Shown: one piece after another, positions 16,499-28,170 of the stretch
Layout: each line of letters starts with the position of its first letter
How positions within the stretch are numbered: position 1 is the first letter of the stretch
NCBI GenBank assembly: GCA_038534295.1
Contig: JBCAXA010000007.1
Location: 1 to 52,563 of the forward strand
Source: JBCAXA01 sp038534295
GTDB lineage: Bacteria > Pseudomonadota > Gammaproteobacteria > Steroidobacterales > Woeseiaceae
Length of the DNA: 52,563 nt
Reading direction: 5' to 3'
The notes under the pieces: model-generated
Seen by the model: only the letters and a program-made list of their open reading frames with translations
The model's database searches: none
Told to the model about the DNA's origin: nothing
Made by a program: the position numbers and the translations under genes

Positions 16499-17479
16499 GT
16501 GAAGGGCGGACGCGACAGAGCGGTCGCTTTTGCGCCGGCGTCAATCGGCAACGTTGCGGTCGGCTTCGACGTGCTCGGGCTTGCAATCGAGGGCGTCGGC
16601 GATGTGGTCGTCGCCCGACGTATCTCGCAACCAGGCGTCGTTATCGAGGCGCTGACCGCGACACCGCTCGCGAGCAGCGCGCTCGAGTTGTCAACCGATG
16701 CCGATGGCAATACGGCCGGGATAGCGGCCCTTGAGCTCGTCAATGATCTCGAACCGGAATTTGGCGTGGCTTTACATCTGCATAAAGGCATACCGCTGGG
16801 GTCCGGTATGGGCAGTTCGGCGGCTTCCGCCGTTGCCGCCGCGGTCGCGGTCAACGCGCTCATGCCCGAGCCGTTGCCACTCCCATCATTGCTGGGCGCG
16901 GCGATGGTCGGCGAGGCGTTCGCCAGCAAGGCCTACCACGCTGACAACGTCGCGCCGAGTTTGCTCGGTGGTCTCGTCGCCTGTCCGGCCGTGCGGCTAC
17001 CGCACGTCGATCGGCTACGCTTGCCGGACGGCATCGCAACGGTACTCGTGCACCCGGAACTTACGGTCGAAACGTCGGCAAGCCGAGCCGCGCTAGGACA
17101 AGCCATACCGCTGTCGGTGGCTGTTGAGCAAACCGGACTGTTGGCCGCGTTTTTGTGTGCGTGCGCGGCCAACGACGCTGCCGCGCTCACCGGTGTCGTG
17201 CGGGACGTGATGATTGAACCGCAGCGTAAATCGGCCGTTCCTGGGTTCGACGCCGTACGAACTGCCGCTATCGATGCAGGGGCGGCCGGTGCGTCGCTGT
17301 CGGGCAGCGGCCCAAGTGTTTTTGCGTTGGCGCCCGTCGACACGGCAAGCGCCGTTCGTCGTGCGATGCTGGCCGCCTTTGTGGCACAAGGTATTGCCGC
17401 GGACGCATGGGTCTGTCAGGGTTCTGCGCCCGGTGCGCGGCTGCTTGCGCCGTCAGAGGAGCCAACCGAGTGTCGCTGA
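16499..17479 (+). CDS. thrB: Homoserine kinase ThrB
   Basis: GHMP-family kinase that phosphorylates homoserine. The 326 residues have the N-terminal FAPASIGNVAVGFDVLG, the ATP loop PLGSGMGSSAASA (about 98-110) and the C-terminal GSGPSVFAL. GTG starts are possible at 16487, 16490 and 16499; I chose 16499 because AGGGTGG (16484-16490) lies 8 bp before it. It begins 1 bp after the thrA stop and overlaps thrC by 10 bp. Confidence 0.95.
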   Translation: MKGGRDRAVAFAPASIGNVAVGFDVLGLAIEGVGDVVVARRISQPGVVIEALTATPLASSALELSTDADGNTAGIAALELVNDLEPEFGVALHLHKGIPLGSGMGSSAASAVAAAVAVNALMPEPLPLPSLLGAAMVGEAFASKAYHADNVAPSLLGGLVACPAVRLPHVDRLRLPDGIATVLVHPELTVETSASRAALGQAIPLSVAVEQTGLLAAFLCACAANDAAALTGVVRDVMIEPQRKSAVPGFDAVRTAAIDAGAAGASLSGSGPSVFALAPVDTASAVRRAMLAAFVAQGIAADAWVCQGSAPGARLLAPSEEPTECR

Positions 17480-18792
17480 GCTTCGTCAGCACGCGAGAGG
17501 GCGTGCGTCGCTCGTTGCCCGCCGCACTGTTGCAGGGGCTCGCAGAGGACGGCGGGCTGTACGTCCCGGAGTCGCTACCGCGTTTCACTGCCGCCGACTT
17601 TGCCGGCGCGACCACCCTGACTGCCATCGCCGAGCGCTATCTCGAACCGTTTTTCGAAGGCACGGAGTTGGCGGCGGACCTCGCCGAGATCTGCCGCGAG
17701 ACGTTTGTCTTCCCGATTCCGTTGACGGCGATCGATCGCGGTAACGCCGCCGAACGTTTGTTTTTGCTGGAGTTGTTTCACGGACCCACGGCGGCGTTCA
17801 AGGACGTCGGCGCGCGCTTTCTCGCCGCCTGCATGTCTCGCCTCGTGCAGCGCGACGACGACGAGCCGCCGGTGACGATCCTTGTCGCAACCTCCGGCGA
17901 CACGGGCGGTGCGGTCGCCGCTGCGTTTCACCGCCGTCCCGGCTTCGAAGTCGGCGTGCTGTTTCCGCTGGACCGAGTCTCACCGCGCCAGCAGCAGCAG
18001 CTAACTTGCTGGGGCGACAACATTCGTGCGTTTGCGGTCCACGGCAACTTCGACGACTGCCAACGTTTGGTCAAGGCAGCCTTTGCCGATGTGCAGCTCG
18101 GCACTGAATTCCGTTTCAGCTCGGCAAACAGCATCAATATCGGTCGACTGCTGCCGCAGAGCGTTTACTATGCGCACGCGTCGCTCCTGCATTACCGCGA
18201 CACGGGCAAACCGCTCGCCTTGGTCATTCCAACCGGAAATCTCGGCAACGGGTTGGCTGCGGTGCTGGCGCGGGCGGCCGGCTTGCCCATCGCCGACATC
18301 GTGTTTGCTACGAATGCCAATCGGACCATTCCGGACTACTTTGCGAGCGGCCAGTACGAGGCCCGGGCGACCGAGCCGACGTTGGCGTCCGCGATGGATG
18401 TCGGCAACCCGAGCAACATGGAGCGGCTACGGTTTCTATTCGGTGAAGTGGACGAGCTCACGGGCCTGGTTAGCGCTGCCAGTGTTGACGATGCCGCCAT
18501 ACGCACCAGCTTGAAAGCGACGTACGACGAGTTCGGACTGGCGGTCTGCCCACACACCGCGACGGGTTTCGATGTGTGGCGCCACTTGGCGGAAGAGCGC
18601 CGCACGGCACACGATTGGGCAATCGCCGCGACCGCGCATCCCGCCAAATTCGAAACGGTGGTCGAGCCATTGCTCGAAAGGCCCGTTGAGATTCCGCCGG
18701 CCTTGGCGGCGTTGCTCGACGCGCCAGCGAGTTTTGTCGAAATCGAACCGTCGCTGGACGCATTCAAGAGCGCACTGCGAGGCGCGCGGTGA
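17470..18792 (+). CDS. thrC: Threonine synthase ThrC
   Basis: PLP enzyme that converts phosphohomoserine to threonine, the last step of the operon. The 440 residues start VSLSFVSTREGV; the PLP lysine is K111 in HGPTAAFKD, followed by VATSGDTGGAVAAAF and the phosphate-binding IPTGNLGNG. GTG 17470 has a strong AGAGGAG site (17455-17461) and overlaps the thrB end by 10 bp. Its TGA overlaps the GTG start of the next gene. Confidence 0.95.
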   Translation: MSLSFVSTREGVRRSLPAALLQGLAEDGGLYVPESLPRFTAADFAGATTLTAIAERYLEPFFEGTELAADLAEICRETFVFPIPLTAIDRGNAAERLFLLELFHGPTAAFKDVGARFLAACMSRLVQRDDDEPPVTILVATSGDTGGAVAAAFHRRPGFEVGVLFPLDRVSPRQQQQLTCWGDNIRAFAVHGNFDDCQRLVKAAFADVQLGTEFRFSSANSINIGRLLPQSVYYAHASLLHYRDTGKPLALVIPTGNLGNGLAAVLARAAGLPIADIVFATNANRTIPDYFASGQYEARATEPTLASAMDVGNPSNMERLRFLFGEVDELTGLVSAASVDDAAIRTSLKATYDEFGLAVCPHTATGFDVWRHLAEERRTAHDWAIAATAHPAKFETVVEPLLERPVEIPPALAALLDAPASFVEIEPSLDAFKSALRGAR

Positions 18793-19346
18793 GCCCGGGT
18801 GTGATTGTTGCGGTTGGACTTGGTGGCCTTGTAGCGGTGATCGTTGCCATCGTCATCTGGCGCCGCCGTCGCCGCTGGCAAGGCACGCTCCCACGCCAGC
18901 TTGCGGCGATCAGTTATGCGCAGCTGTCGGGCATCGTACTGCCGAAGGCGGACGAAGGTTTCATCCACTTGGACCTTGTACTGCTGGTTGCCGGCGGCGT
19001 ACTCGTGGTCGATACCAAAGATGTTGCCGGCGCCGTGTTTGGGTCGGATCGCATGCAGTCATGGACGGTAATCGACGGCCAACGGCGCTTCACGTTCCCG
19101 AATCCCCAGGCAGCGCTTTATGACCGGGTCGCGGCAGTCCGTCAGGTGCTGCGCAGCGTTCCCGTAGATGGCAAGCTGATCTTTACCAGCGGCGCACGAT
19201 TTGAGAAAGGCATACCAGCTGGCGTAGTCACGATCGATCAATTGCTGGCGCAATATGAGACCGTCGATCCACGCTCACCGCCGCCGGCGGTACGAGCATT
19301 CATGGCTGAATGGGAGGCGCTGGCGCGGGCTGCTGTGAGGCCGTAG
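18789..19346 (+). CDS. Membrane-anchored NERD-domain protein
   Basis: A 185-residue protein with one N-terminal membrane helix (about 5-24), an Arg-rich cytoplasmic flank (WRRRRRW) and a NERD (nuclease-related) domain from about 50. Seen motifs are LDLVLL (D62), VLVVDTK (D75, K77; the family usually has Glu where D75 stands) and FPNPQAALYDRVAAV. NERD proteins are predicted nucleases of unknown role. It overlaps thrC by a GTGA and so is probably cotranscribed with thrABC; this looks incidental to threonine synthesis. Its 3' end overlaps the convergent tatD by 47 bp. Confidence 0.75.
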   Translation: MSPGVIVAVGLGGLVAVIVAIVIWRRRRRWQGTLPRQLAAISYAQLSGIVLPKADEGFIHLDLVLLVAGGVLVVDTKDVAGAVFGSDRMQSWTVIDGQRRFTFPNPQAALYDRVAAVRQVLRSVPVDGKLIFTSGARFEKGIPAGVVTIDQLLAQYETVDPRSPPPAVRAFMAEWEALARAAVRP

Positions 19347-20139
19347 CGCCCGCCGGTGCCGGCAAAGCAAAAAAACGTCTTGCATTGGCGGTGGTAAGCG
19401 CGCCGAGCTCTGCCGTCGGCATATCGAGCGATTGTGCGACGACTCGCGCCACTTCGCCGAGCCACTTCGGCTCATTGCGTCGTGTTTTGGGTTTCGGTCG
19501 GAGTGTGCGCGGCAGCAGATACGGCGCATCTGTTTCGATCATCAATCGCTCAGGCGGTATGTCGCGGACCAGTTCGCGCAAGTGCAAGCCGCGTCGCTCG
19601 TCACAGATCCAGCCGGTGATCCCGATTGACAGGTCGAGATCCAGCAAGACCTCGAGCTCATCGCGTTGGCCGGTGAAACAATGGGCGATCGCCTGTCCTA
19701 GCCTAGATCGGCGCGGCGCCAGAATACGTGCGAAGTCGTCAATCGCATCACGTTGATGCAGGAACAACGGCAGCCCGGTTTGCTCAGCGATGTCGAGCTG
19801 CGCCTCAAACGCCTGCTGTTGATCTTTGGGTGACGACAAATTTCGATAGTAGTCGAGACCGCATTCACCGACCGCTACAATCGCCCCGTCTGCTGCCGAA
19901 AGACCAATTTCGCGGTGCAGGTCGGCGTTGTAGTCGGCCGCGTAATGAGGGTGCATACCGGCCGTAGCGAACAATCGAGTAGGATATTTTCGGCTGAGTG
20001 CGACGGCGTCGCGATTAGAAGGGCCGCTACTCCCGGTGACAACAATTTGCTCGACGCCGGCGGTGAAAGCCGCTGCGATAACTTCGTCGCGATCCGCATC
20101 AAAACTGTCGTGGCTGAGATTTGCGCCAATATCGATCAT
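19300..20139 (-). CDS. tatD: TatD-type metal-dependent deoxyribonuclease
   Basis: TIM-barrel metal-dependent DNase of 279 residues. It starts MIDIGANLSHDSF, matching E. coli TatD itself, which lacks the HxH of the sister proteins YcfH and YjjV. The later metal and catalytic sites are present: GMHPH (61-65), GECGLDYYR (E92), FLHQRDA (H128), HCFTG (H153) and ETDAPYL (D204). I chose ATG 20137-20139 over an in-frame TTG seven codons upstream. A Pro/Ala-rich tail of about 20 residues extends beyond the usual end and is the part overlapping the NERD gene. Confidence 0.92.
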   Translation of the reverse strand: MIDIGANLSHDSFDADRDEVIAAAFTAGVEQIVVTGSSGPSNRDAVALSRKYPTRLFATAGMHPHYAADYNADLHREIGLSAADGAIVAVGECGLDYYRNLSSPKDQQQAFEAQLDIAEQTGLPLFLHQRDAIDDFARILAPRRSRLGQAIAHCFTGQRDELEVLLDLDLSIGITGWICDERRGLHLRELVRDIPPERLMIETDAPYLLPRTLRPKPKTRRNEPKWLGEVARVVAQSLDMPTAELGALTTANARRFFALPAPAGATASQQPAPAPPIQP

Positions 20140-20232
20140 AGGTTGGTTTTCGCGCCGCAAACACGGCAGCCGGCCGTTTTGCAGTGACGCCGTTCACGCC
20201 CCGATAAAGGCTCGATAGGGTACGCTAAACGT

Positions 20233-20997
20233 ATGAACACCGCGCGCCATTGGTCTTCTCTCGCGGCCGGTCTGCTGCTGGCTCTCCTTGGCTTATCGAA
20301 AGCGGAGGCGGCGGTAGCGGCCGCTGAACTCGCCGATCTTGCCGCTCAGCTGCAGTACGCGTGGTACACCGAGCAGAGCGATGAGTTGATCGTGCTTGCC
20401 GAACAACTCGCCGACGAGAAGCCGCGCGGCGACATTGAGCCGTGGCTGCGTTACTACAGCGCTTACGGCTACTACCGTGCGGCAATGCTCGCCGGTGACG
20501 ATTACTTCGGCGAGTACGTAGAACGTTGCGAGGACTTGAGCCGGGCGCTGCTTCGCCAAGACCCCGAGTTTGTCGAGGCACTGATCTTGCGCGGCTCCTG
20601 CGCCGCGCTGTTGTCATCTCGCCGACCAGTGTCGGCGGTCCTCGCGCCGTCGCGAGCGGTCAAGTCTTTTGCAAAAGCCGCGCGGCTTGCCCCGGAGAAT
20701 CCGCGCCTGCTGTTGCAGCAAGCGGTCGCTGCCATCGGCCGACCGGCGCTGCGCGATGAGTTTGCGCCGGTCAATCAGTTACTGGAATCGTCGCTGGTTG
20801 AGTTCGCGCGCTCGATCGATGTCGACCCGCTGACGCCCGATTGGGGTGAGGCAGAGGCCAACGCGGCAATTGCCCAGCTGGCAATAAAAGCTGGCAACAA
20901 AAAACGCGCGCGCGATGCGATCGAGCAAGCCCTGCAAATCGTTCCCGACTATTACGCAGCGAAGGCCTTGCTCAATGAGTTGCGTGCGGCCCGTTGA
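20233..20997 (+). CDS. Periplasmic TPR-like protein, function unknown
   Basis: A 254-residue protein with a signal peptide (GLLLALLGLSKAEAA) and a helical body of TPR-like pairs: DLAAQLQYAWYTEQSDELIV, SFAKAARLAPENPRLLLQQA and KKRARDAIEQALQIVPDYYA near the C-terminus. The spacing resembles a family of uncharacterised exported TPR proteins with a PENPR-type motif and a late PDWGEAEA segment. No enzyme motif is seen. It is divergent from tatD across a 93-bp gap and 87 bp before the metallopeptidase gene. Confidence 0.7.
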   Translation: MNTARHWSSLAAGLLLALLGLSKAEAAVAAAELADLAAQLQYAWYTEQSDELIVLAEQLADEKPRGDIEPWLRYYSAYGYYRAAMLAGDDYFGEYVERCEDLSRALLRQDPEFVEALILRGSCAALLSSRRPVSAVLAPSRAVKSFAKAARLAPENPRLLLQQAVAAIGRPALRDEFAPVNQLLESSLVEFARSIDVDPLTPDWGEAEANAAIAQLAIKAGNKKRARDAIEQALQIVPDYYAAKALLNELRAAR

Positions 20998-21084
20998 AGC
21001 GTCGGCAAGTAACGACAGGCTCTGATAGCTCCGCCACGTGCTAGACTAACGCGGCGGGCTTGGGCTCACTCCGCGACCTGGTGC

Positions 21085-21831
21085 ATGCAAAAGAACTTCT
21101 CGCAGCTGCCGCTGTTTCCGAGCGGCCAGCTACCGCTTTCGTTTGACTTCGAGGTTCGACGCAGTCGTCGAACGCGTCGACTTTCGCTGTCGGTACACCC
21201 GACTGGTCGCGTGGTCGTGTCGGCGCCAATGTCGAGCAGCGATCGCGTCATTGCCGACTTCGTGCGCAGTCAGTCGCCGTGGGTGGCGAAAACCCAGCGT
21301 TCTTTTGCAGAGCGCTACGGCGAGCGCGATCGCTCATTGCCGAACGCCCTGGACCTACGAGCGATCGGGCGTACAGTTGATGTCGAATACCGCTCCGGCG
21401 GTTCGTCGCGTATGCGCACGATTGAGGGTCAGTGCCTCACGCTGATCGGCAATGTAGACGACGAAGAGGCCTGTCGGCGTGCGTTGAAGCGCTGGGTATC
21501 GAACCAGGCGCGAATTCATCTTGGATCGCAGCTCGGGCGCTTGTCGGACGTCACCGGTCTCAACTACGAAAAACTGCAAATACGCGCGCAACGCAGCTGT
21601 TGGGGAAGCCACTCGTCGAGTGGGACTATCAGCCTAAATCTGAGCTTGATGTTCTTGGCGCCTGCGCTGGTGCGCTATCTGCTCATTCATGAACTGAGCC
21701 ACGCTCGACACATGAACCACTCGGCAGCGTTTTGGGCAACGGTCGGCCAGTTTGAGCCGGACTATCGACGGCTCGACACGGACCTCGGCAACGCGTGGAC
21801 CGAACTTCCCGGCTGGCTCGAGCTCGGCTGA
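21085..21831 (+). CDS. YgjP-like (DUF45) zinc metallopeptidase
   Basis: A 248-residue protein of the YgjP/DUF45 family. The zinc site is HELSH (202-206) with a third His in MNHSAAFW (H212). The family hallmark before it, RSCWGSHSSSGTISLNLSL, is present, with WGSH where most members have WGSC. The N-terminal half (RRSRRTRRLSLSVHPTGRVVV) is the usual beta-rich extension. Its substrate is unknown. ATG 21085 was chosen. It ends 29 bp from the convergent DUF2333 gene. Confidence 0.85.
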   Translation: MQKNFSQLPLFPSGQLPLSFDFEVRRSRRTRRLSLSVHPTGRVVVSAPMSSSDRVIADFVRSQSPWVAKTQRSFAERYGERDRSLPNALDLRAIGRTVDVEYRSGGSSRMRTIEGQCLTLIGNVDDEEACRRALKRWVSNQARIHLGSQLGRLSDVTGLNYEKLQIRAQRSCWGSHSSSGTISLNLSLMFLAPALVRYLLIHELSHARHMNHSAAFWATVGQFEPDYRRLDTDLGNAWTELPGWLELG

Positions 21832-21860
21832 GTTACGGCCTCTGGCTCCGCCGCGCCCTG

Positions 21861-22859
21861 TTAGCCCTGGTCGAGCAGCTCGCGCAAATCGCTGACCGCC
21901 GCATTTGCGCGCGCCAGATACGATGCCATGACCAGCGAATGATTGGCAAAAACGCCGAAACCACCGCCGTTTAGCACCATCGGACTGCGCATCGGCTCCA
22001 GCGATGCTTCGAGTTCACGGATGATCTGACGCACCGAGACGGCGGCATTTTTGTCCTCGAGGACGTCGGCGAAATCGAACTCGACGGCCCGCAAAAAGTG
22101 CACGAGCGCCCATGCCGTGCCGCGGGCCTCGTAAAACACATTGTCGATCTCCAGCCACGGCGTTTTCACGATCATATCGGCGGGCGCGTCGCCGCCCGCG
22201 GCCGCAGCACGCTCGCCGGATAAGTCCGTATTGACGCGGCGCTGACCGACGCTGGCGCTGAGCCGCTGCGACAGACTACCGAGGCGTTTTTCAACTTGTA
22301 CCAACCATTCGCGCAAATTGTCGGCGCGGCTGAAGAACTGCGCGGGCGGCTGCGCACCGCTCGACAGGCGATCACGATAGGCCCGGAAACCTTCAATGGC
22401 CTCCCGGTATTTCGATTCCGAAGCGGGCAACATCCACGAGTCGTTCTCGGTAAAAAATAGCGGCTCCGCAACCGACAAATCCGGATCCTCGGTCGACTGC
22501 GACTGAGAGCGCGAGTAGTCGTTGCGCATAACCCGAGCGAGGTCTCGAACCTGCGTTAGGACGCCAAACTCCCAATTGGGCATATCGTCCATGAAAATAC
22601 TGGGCGGCGTGATGTCGTTGGACAGATAGCCACCGGGTTTATCGAGCAGTGTTTCGGCCACGCGAATCAGGGTGTCTGCCGTGGAGTAACCGACCACGAC
22701 CGGCTGTCCATCGAGTTCGCTGGTCACAAAAAACACCGGTGGCGTCCGCGACCAAAACCAGCCAACGACGAAAAGAATCAGGATAACGATCGCAACGCCG
22801 ATTCCGACGACGCGACGAATGTACGCGGCGGGATTGCGTACTGGCTCGGCAGACGCCAT
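21861..22859 (-). CDS. DUF2333 family membrane-anchored protein
   Basis: A 332-residue protein with one N-terminal membrane helix (about 16-37, VVGIGVAIVILILFVVGWFW) and a large, probably periplasmic domain. Segments such as GGYLSNDITPPSIFMDDMPN and RVMRNDYSRSQSQSTEDPDL are the conserved core of DUF2333. Function is unknown. The ATG is only 3 bp after the sirtuin stop, so it is likely the third gene of an acnA-sirtuin-DUF2333 transcript. Confidence 0.82.
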   Translation of the reverse strand: MASAEPVRNPAAYIRRVVGIGVAIVILILFVVGWFWSRTPPVFFVTSELDGQPVVVGYSTADTLIRVAETLLDKPGGYLSNDITPPSIFMDDMPNWEFGVLTQVRDLARVMRNDYSRSQSQSTEDPDLSVAEPLFFTENDSWMLPASESKYREAIEGFRAYRDRLSSGAQPPAQFFSRADNLREWLVQVEKRLGSLSQRLSASVGQRRVNTDLSGERAAAAGGDAPADMIVKTPWLEIDNVFYEARGTAWALVHFLRAVEFDFADVLEDKNAAVSVRQIIRELEASLEPMRSPMVLNGGGFGVFANHSLVMASYLARANAAVSDLRELLDQG

Positions 22860-22862
22860 GAG

Positions 22863-23606
22863 TTAGATGCCTTGAGGGAGGAGAGCAACGAGTTGCGGCA
22901 GTATATCGCCGGCGCGGCCGCGCAGTACATGTTCTACGGAACCGCTGATCGCGGTATCGGCGACATTGATCTCGACGACCCAGGCTCCCGCGTCGCGGGC
23001 AACGCTTGCAAGGCTGTTCGCCGGCGCTACCAGCGCGCTCGTGCCAACGACGAGCATGCCGTCTGCCGTCGACGATTCCGAAAACGCACGCTCTATGCAA
23101 TCGGCCGGGATCGCTTCGCCGAACCACACCACGCCCGGCCGCACGGCCGCGCCGCAACGCCGACACCGCGGTACGATCTGGGTCATATCGACATCGTCCG
23201 GCGCGAGATCAGCGCCGTCGGCGCTGCACCGGTCGATGAACAGATTGCCGTGAAACTCCACCACGTCGTTAACGCCGGCACGTTGCAATAGACCATCGAC
23301 GTTCTGGGTAACGATCGTGACCTTGTCGATGCGCCGTTCGAGTTCGGCCAACGCCATGTGTGCCGGGTTCGGCTTAGCTGCCAGTACCGCTTGGCGTCGC
23401 TCGCGATACCAGCGCCAAACCACGTCCGGATGGCTCGCAAACGCTTCTGGCGTAGCGAGGTCTTCGGGTCGCCACTTGGCCCAATGCGCGTCGGCGGCGT
23501 CGCGGAACGTGGCGAGACCGCTTTCAGCCGATAGCCCAGCGCCCGACAGTACGACGAGCGATTTGGCAACGCTCAGTTGGCTGACGAGCTCGGTCGGCAG
23601 AGTCAC
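22863..23606 (-). CDS. Sir2-family NAD-dependent protein deacylase (CobB-like, class III)
   Basis: Removes acyl groups from lysines using NAD. The 247 residues contain GAGLSAESG (22-30), FRD (34-36), TQNVDGL (100-106) and the catalytic His (H119, EFHGN). Y67 and R70 in WYRER form the YxxR pair of class III (SIRT5-type) enzymes that favour succinyl or similar acidic acyl groups. The zinc site has C127, C148 and C151, one Cys fewer than the classical four, as in E. coli CobB. GTG start. It lies 15 bp downstream of acnA. Confidence 0.9.
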   Translation of the reverse strand: MTLPTELVSQLSVAKSLVVLSGAGLSAESGLATFRDAADAHWAKWRPEDLATPEAFASHPDVVWRWYRERRQAVLAAKPNPAHMALAELERRIDKVTIVTQNVDGLLQRAGVNDVVEFHGNLFIDRCSADGADLAPDDVDMTQIVPRCRRCGAAVRPGVVWFGEAIPADCIERAFSESSTADGMLVVGTSALVAPANSLASVARDAGAWVVEINVADTAISGSVEHVLRGRAGDILPQLVALLPQGI

Positions 23607-23621
23607 GGCCGACGCGCGGAC

Positions 23622-26288
<2,667 letters not shown>

Positions 26289-26312
26289 GATCTCTCCCGT
26301 CATTCGAGCAAT

Positions 26313-26333
26313 CGCGACGGCAGTTCCGTCGCG
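26313..26333 (-). promoter_or_regulatory. Perfect 8-bp hairpin at the predicted 5' end of acnA mRNA
   Basis: CGCGACGG-5-nt loop-CCGTCGCG, GC-rich and without mismatch, lies between the acnA -10 box and its ribosome site. If transcription starts about 7 bp after the -10, the stem begins at about the second or third base of the transcript. Stems at the very 5' end can protect mRNA from decay. No T-run follows, so it is not a terminator. Confidence 0.5.
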
Positions 26334-26341
26334 GCGCCGCG

Positions 26342-26347
26342 ATTATA
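26342..26347 (-). promoter_or_regulatory. -10 box of the acnA promoter
   Basis: A perfect TATAAT on the minus strand, 54 bp upstream of the acnA ATG in the 109-bp gap after mnmA. No good -35 hexamer is found at 16-18 bp, which may mean activator-dependent transcription. Confidence 0.5.
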
Positions 26348-26397
26348 GCGAAATCGCCAAATCACGCGGCGAATAGCGGCTATCGATCGTGTTGATT

Positions 26398-27546
26398 TCA
26401 GCCGGCGACCGAACTCGTCCGGCCGGTAGCAGCGAGCGCGCCCGCGCGCTCGCGAATCGTGCCACCGCCGAGACAGATCGTGTCCAGATAGAGAACGACA
26501 TACTGGCCCGGCGCCACAGCCCATTGCGGCTCGTCGAACGTCACGGTGACGGTGCTGTCGCCTTGGCCGCGCGCGGTGCAGGCGGCGGGCGCCTGGCCGT
26601 GGCGGATACGCGCCTCACAACGCAGTCCATCGGCGGTCGAAAGCGCGGCCGGCGCGGACCCACTGACCCAGTGCCATGCGTCGGCATCGAGCCCCATAGA
26701 CCAGAGGTGCGGATGATCTTCGCCCTGCACGACATAGACGACATTGCTCGCGACGTCGCGATCGGCCACGTACCACGGCGCGTTGCTGGCACCGGCAACG
26801 CCGCCGATGCCGAGTCCTTTGCGTTGCCCAATCGTGTAGTACGCCGCACCGCGGTGTTCGCCGACGGTGCGCCCGTCCAGTGTTTGCATGTGCCCGGGCT
26901 GTGCCGGCAGATACGTATCCAGAAACGCTTGGAACGGTCGCTCGCCAATGAAACAGATTCCGGTGCTGTCCTTTTTGTCGCGGGTCGGCAAGCCGTGGCG
27001 CGCCGCCAGCTTTCTAACCTCGGACTTTGCTAGATTTGCCAGCGGGAATCTCGCGGCGGCCAGCGCGGCTTGATCGACCGCATGCAAGAAATACGTCTGA
27101 TCTTTATGGCGGTCTCTTGGTATGGCCAGAGCGACGCCACTATCGCTCCGTACTCGATCAGCGTAGTGACCGGTCGCCAGCGCCGTCGCACCGAGTCGGC
27201 GGGCGTGGTCGAGCATCACGCCGAACTTGATCTCACGATTGCAAAGCACATCTGGGTTGGGGGTTCGACCGGCGGCGTAATCGTCCAGAAACTGCTGAAA
27301 CACCTGTTCGCGGTATTCCACCGTGAAATTGGCGTGGTGGAGCGGTATGTCGAGAATTTGGCAGACAGCGCGCGCGTCGTTGAGATCTTCGGCAGCGCTG
27401 CAATAGCCGTCGTCGTCGTCCCAGTTGGTCATGTGCAGCGCAGCCACGTCCGCGCCGGCTTGCTTGAGCAGCAATGCCGCGACGGACGAGTCGACGCCGC
27501 CCGATAGGGCAACGACAATTTTTTCTGCTGTGGCAACCTCGCGCAT
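26398..27546 (-). CDS. mnmA: tRNA-specific 2-thiouridylase MnmA
   Basis: Puts the 2-thio group on U34 of tRNA Lys, Glu and Gln. The 382 residues show the PP-loop SGGVDS (15-20), the catalytic C102 in NPDVLCNREIKF, the second cysteine C198 in DSTGICFIG, and the C-terminal barrel (GEHRGAAYYTIGQRKGLG). ATG at 27544-27546. nudJ lies 40 bp upstream, the E. coli order; hflD, which follows mnmA in E. coli, is absent and acnA follows instead. Confidence 0.96.
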   Translation of the reverse strand: MREVATAEKIVVALSGGVDSSVAALLLKQAGADVAALHMTNWDDDDGYCSAAEDLNDARAVCQILDIPLHHANFTVEYREQVFQQFLDDYAAGRTPNPDVLCNREIKFGVMLDHARRLGATALATGHYADRVRSDSGVALAIPRDRHKDQTYFLHAVDQAALAAARFPLANLAKSEVRKLAARHGLPTRDKKDSTGICFIGERPFQAFLDTYLPAQPGHMQTLDGRTVGEHRGAAYYTIGQRKGLGIGGVAGASNAPWYVADRDVASNVVYVVQGEDHPHLWSMGLDADAWHWVSGSAPAALSTADGLRCEARIRHGQAPAACTARGQGDSTVTVTFDEPQWAVAPGQYVVLYLDTICLGGGTIRERAGALAATGRTSSVAG

Positions 27547-27586
27547 AGGCGAAGTTTAGCGGTTTGGGCGGCGCAACCCTATGCGA

Positions 27587-28102
27587 TCAGTGGATGATCG
27601 TGCCGTTCGCGGCCACGGCATCCAGATTGCGCGGTAGCGGCAGATAGTCGCGCAGCGCGCGGCGAGGATTTCGCACGCCAGCCAGATAGTCTTGAATGCT
27701 ACGGGCAACGATGGGGTAGCGATGCTCGCGGGTAACGGCAATGATCTCGTCGGCCGTCATCCAGGTGCTCGTGACGATGTTTGGGTCGTTGACCGCTTGC
27801 GGAACGGCGCCTGGGTCGGTACAGCTGCCGCTGTAGACCACGCGTAGGTAGCGTTTGCCGTCGTGCGGGCGATCCCAAACGTAGCAGCCGAGCAAAAAAT
27901 CTGGCTGAAAACCGACACCGGTTTCCTCGATGAACTCGCGTTCGACCGCCTGCTCCGGCGTCTCGCCCGGCTCGATGTGACCACCCGGCAGGTTCAGAAC
28001 AACGCCGCCTGAGGCGTACTCACGCACCACGAGGATGCGCCCCTCGCGTTCGCAAATTCCGGCGATCGTGACGTCCGGTTGTTGTTCATTTTTTCTTGTC
28101 AC
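27587..28102 (-). CDS. nudJ: Nudix hydrolase, NudJ-like
   Basis: A 171-residue Nudix pyrophosphohydrolase. The box GX5EX7REUXEEXGU is complete at 41-63 (GHIEPGE ... REFIEETGV). NudJ acts on thiamine and nucleoside di- and triphosphates. The assignment rests on size and on its place directly before mnmA, as in E. coli; other Nudix specificities are possible. The start is GTG at 28100-28102, with no ATG near. Confidence 0.8.
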   Translation of the reverse strand: MTRKNEQQPDVTIAGICEREGRILVVREYASGGVVLNLPGGHIEPGETPEQAVEREFIEETGVGFQPDFLLGCYVWDRPHDGKRYLRVVYSGSCTDPGAVPQAVNDPNIVTSTWMTADEIIAVTREHRYPIVARSIQDYLAGVRNPRRALRDYLPLPRNLDAVAANGTIIH

Positions 28103-28170
28103 GTAAGTAGCTTACACCGTTGTTGTGACATTTTCTTGTATGTCGATTGCGCCGTGAACGGTGCGCGGTC

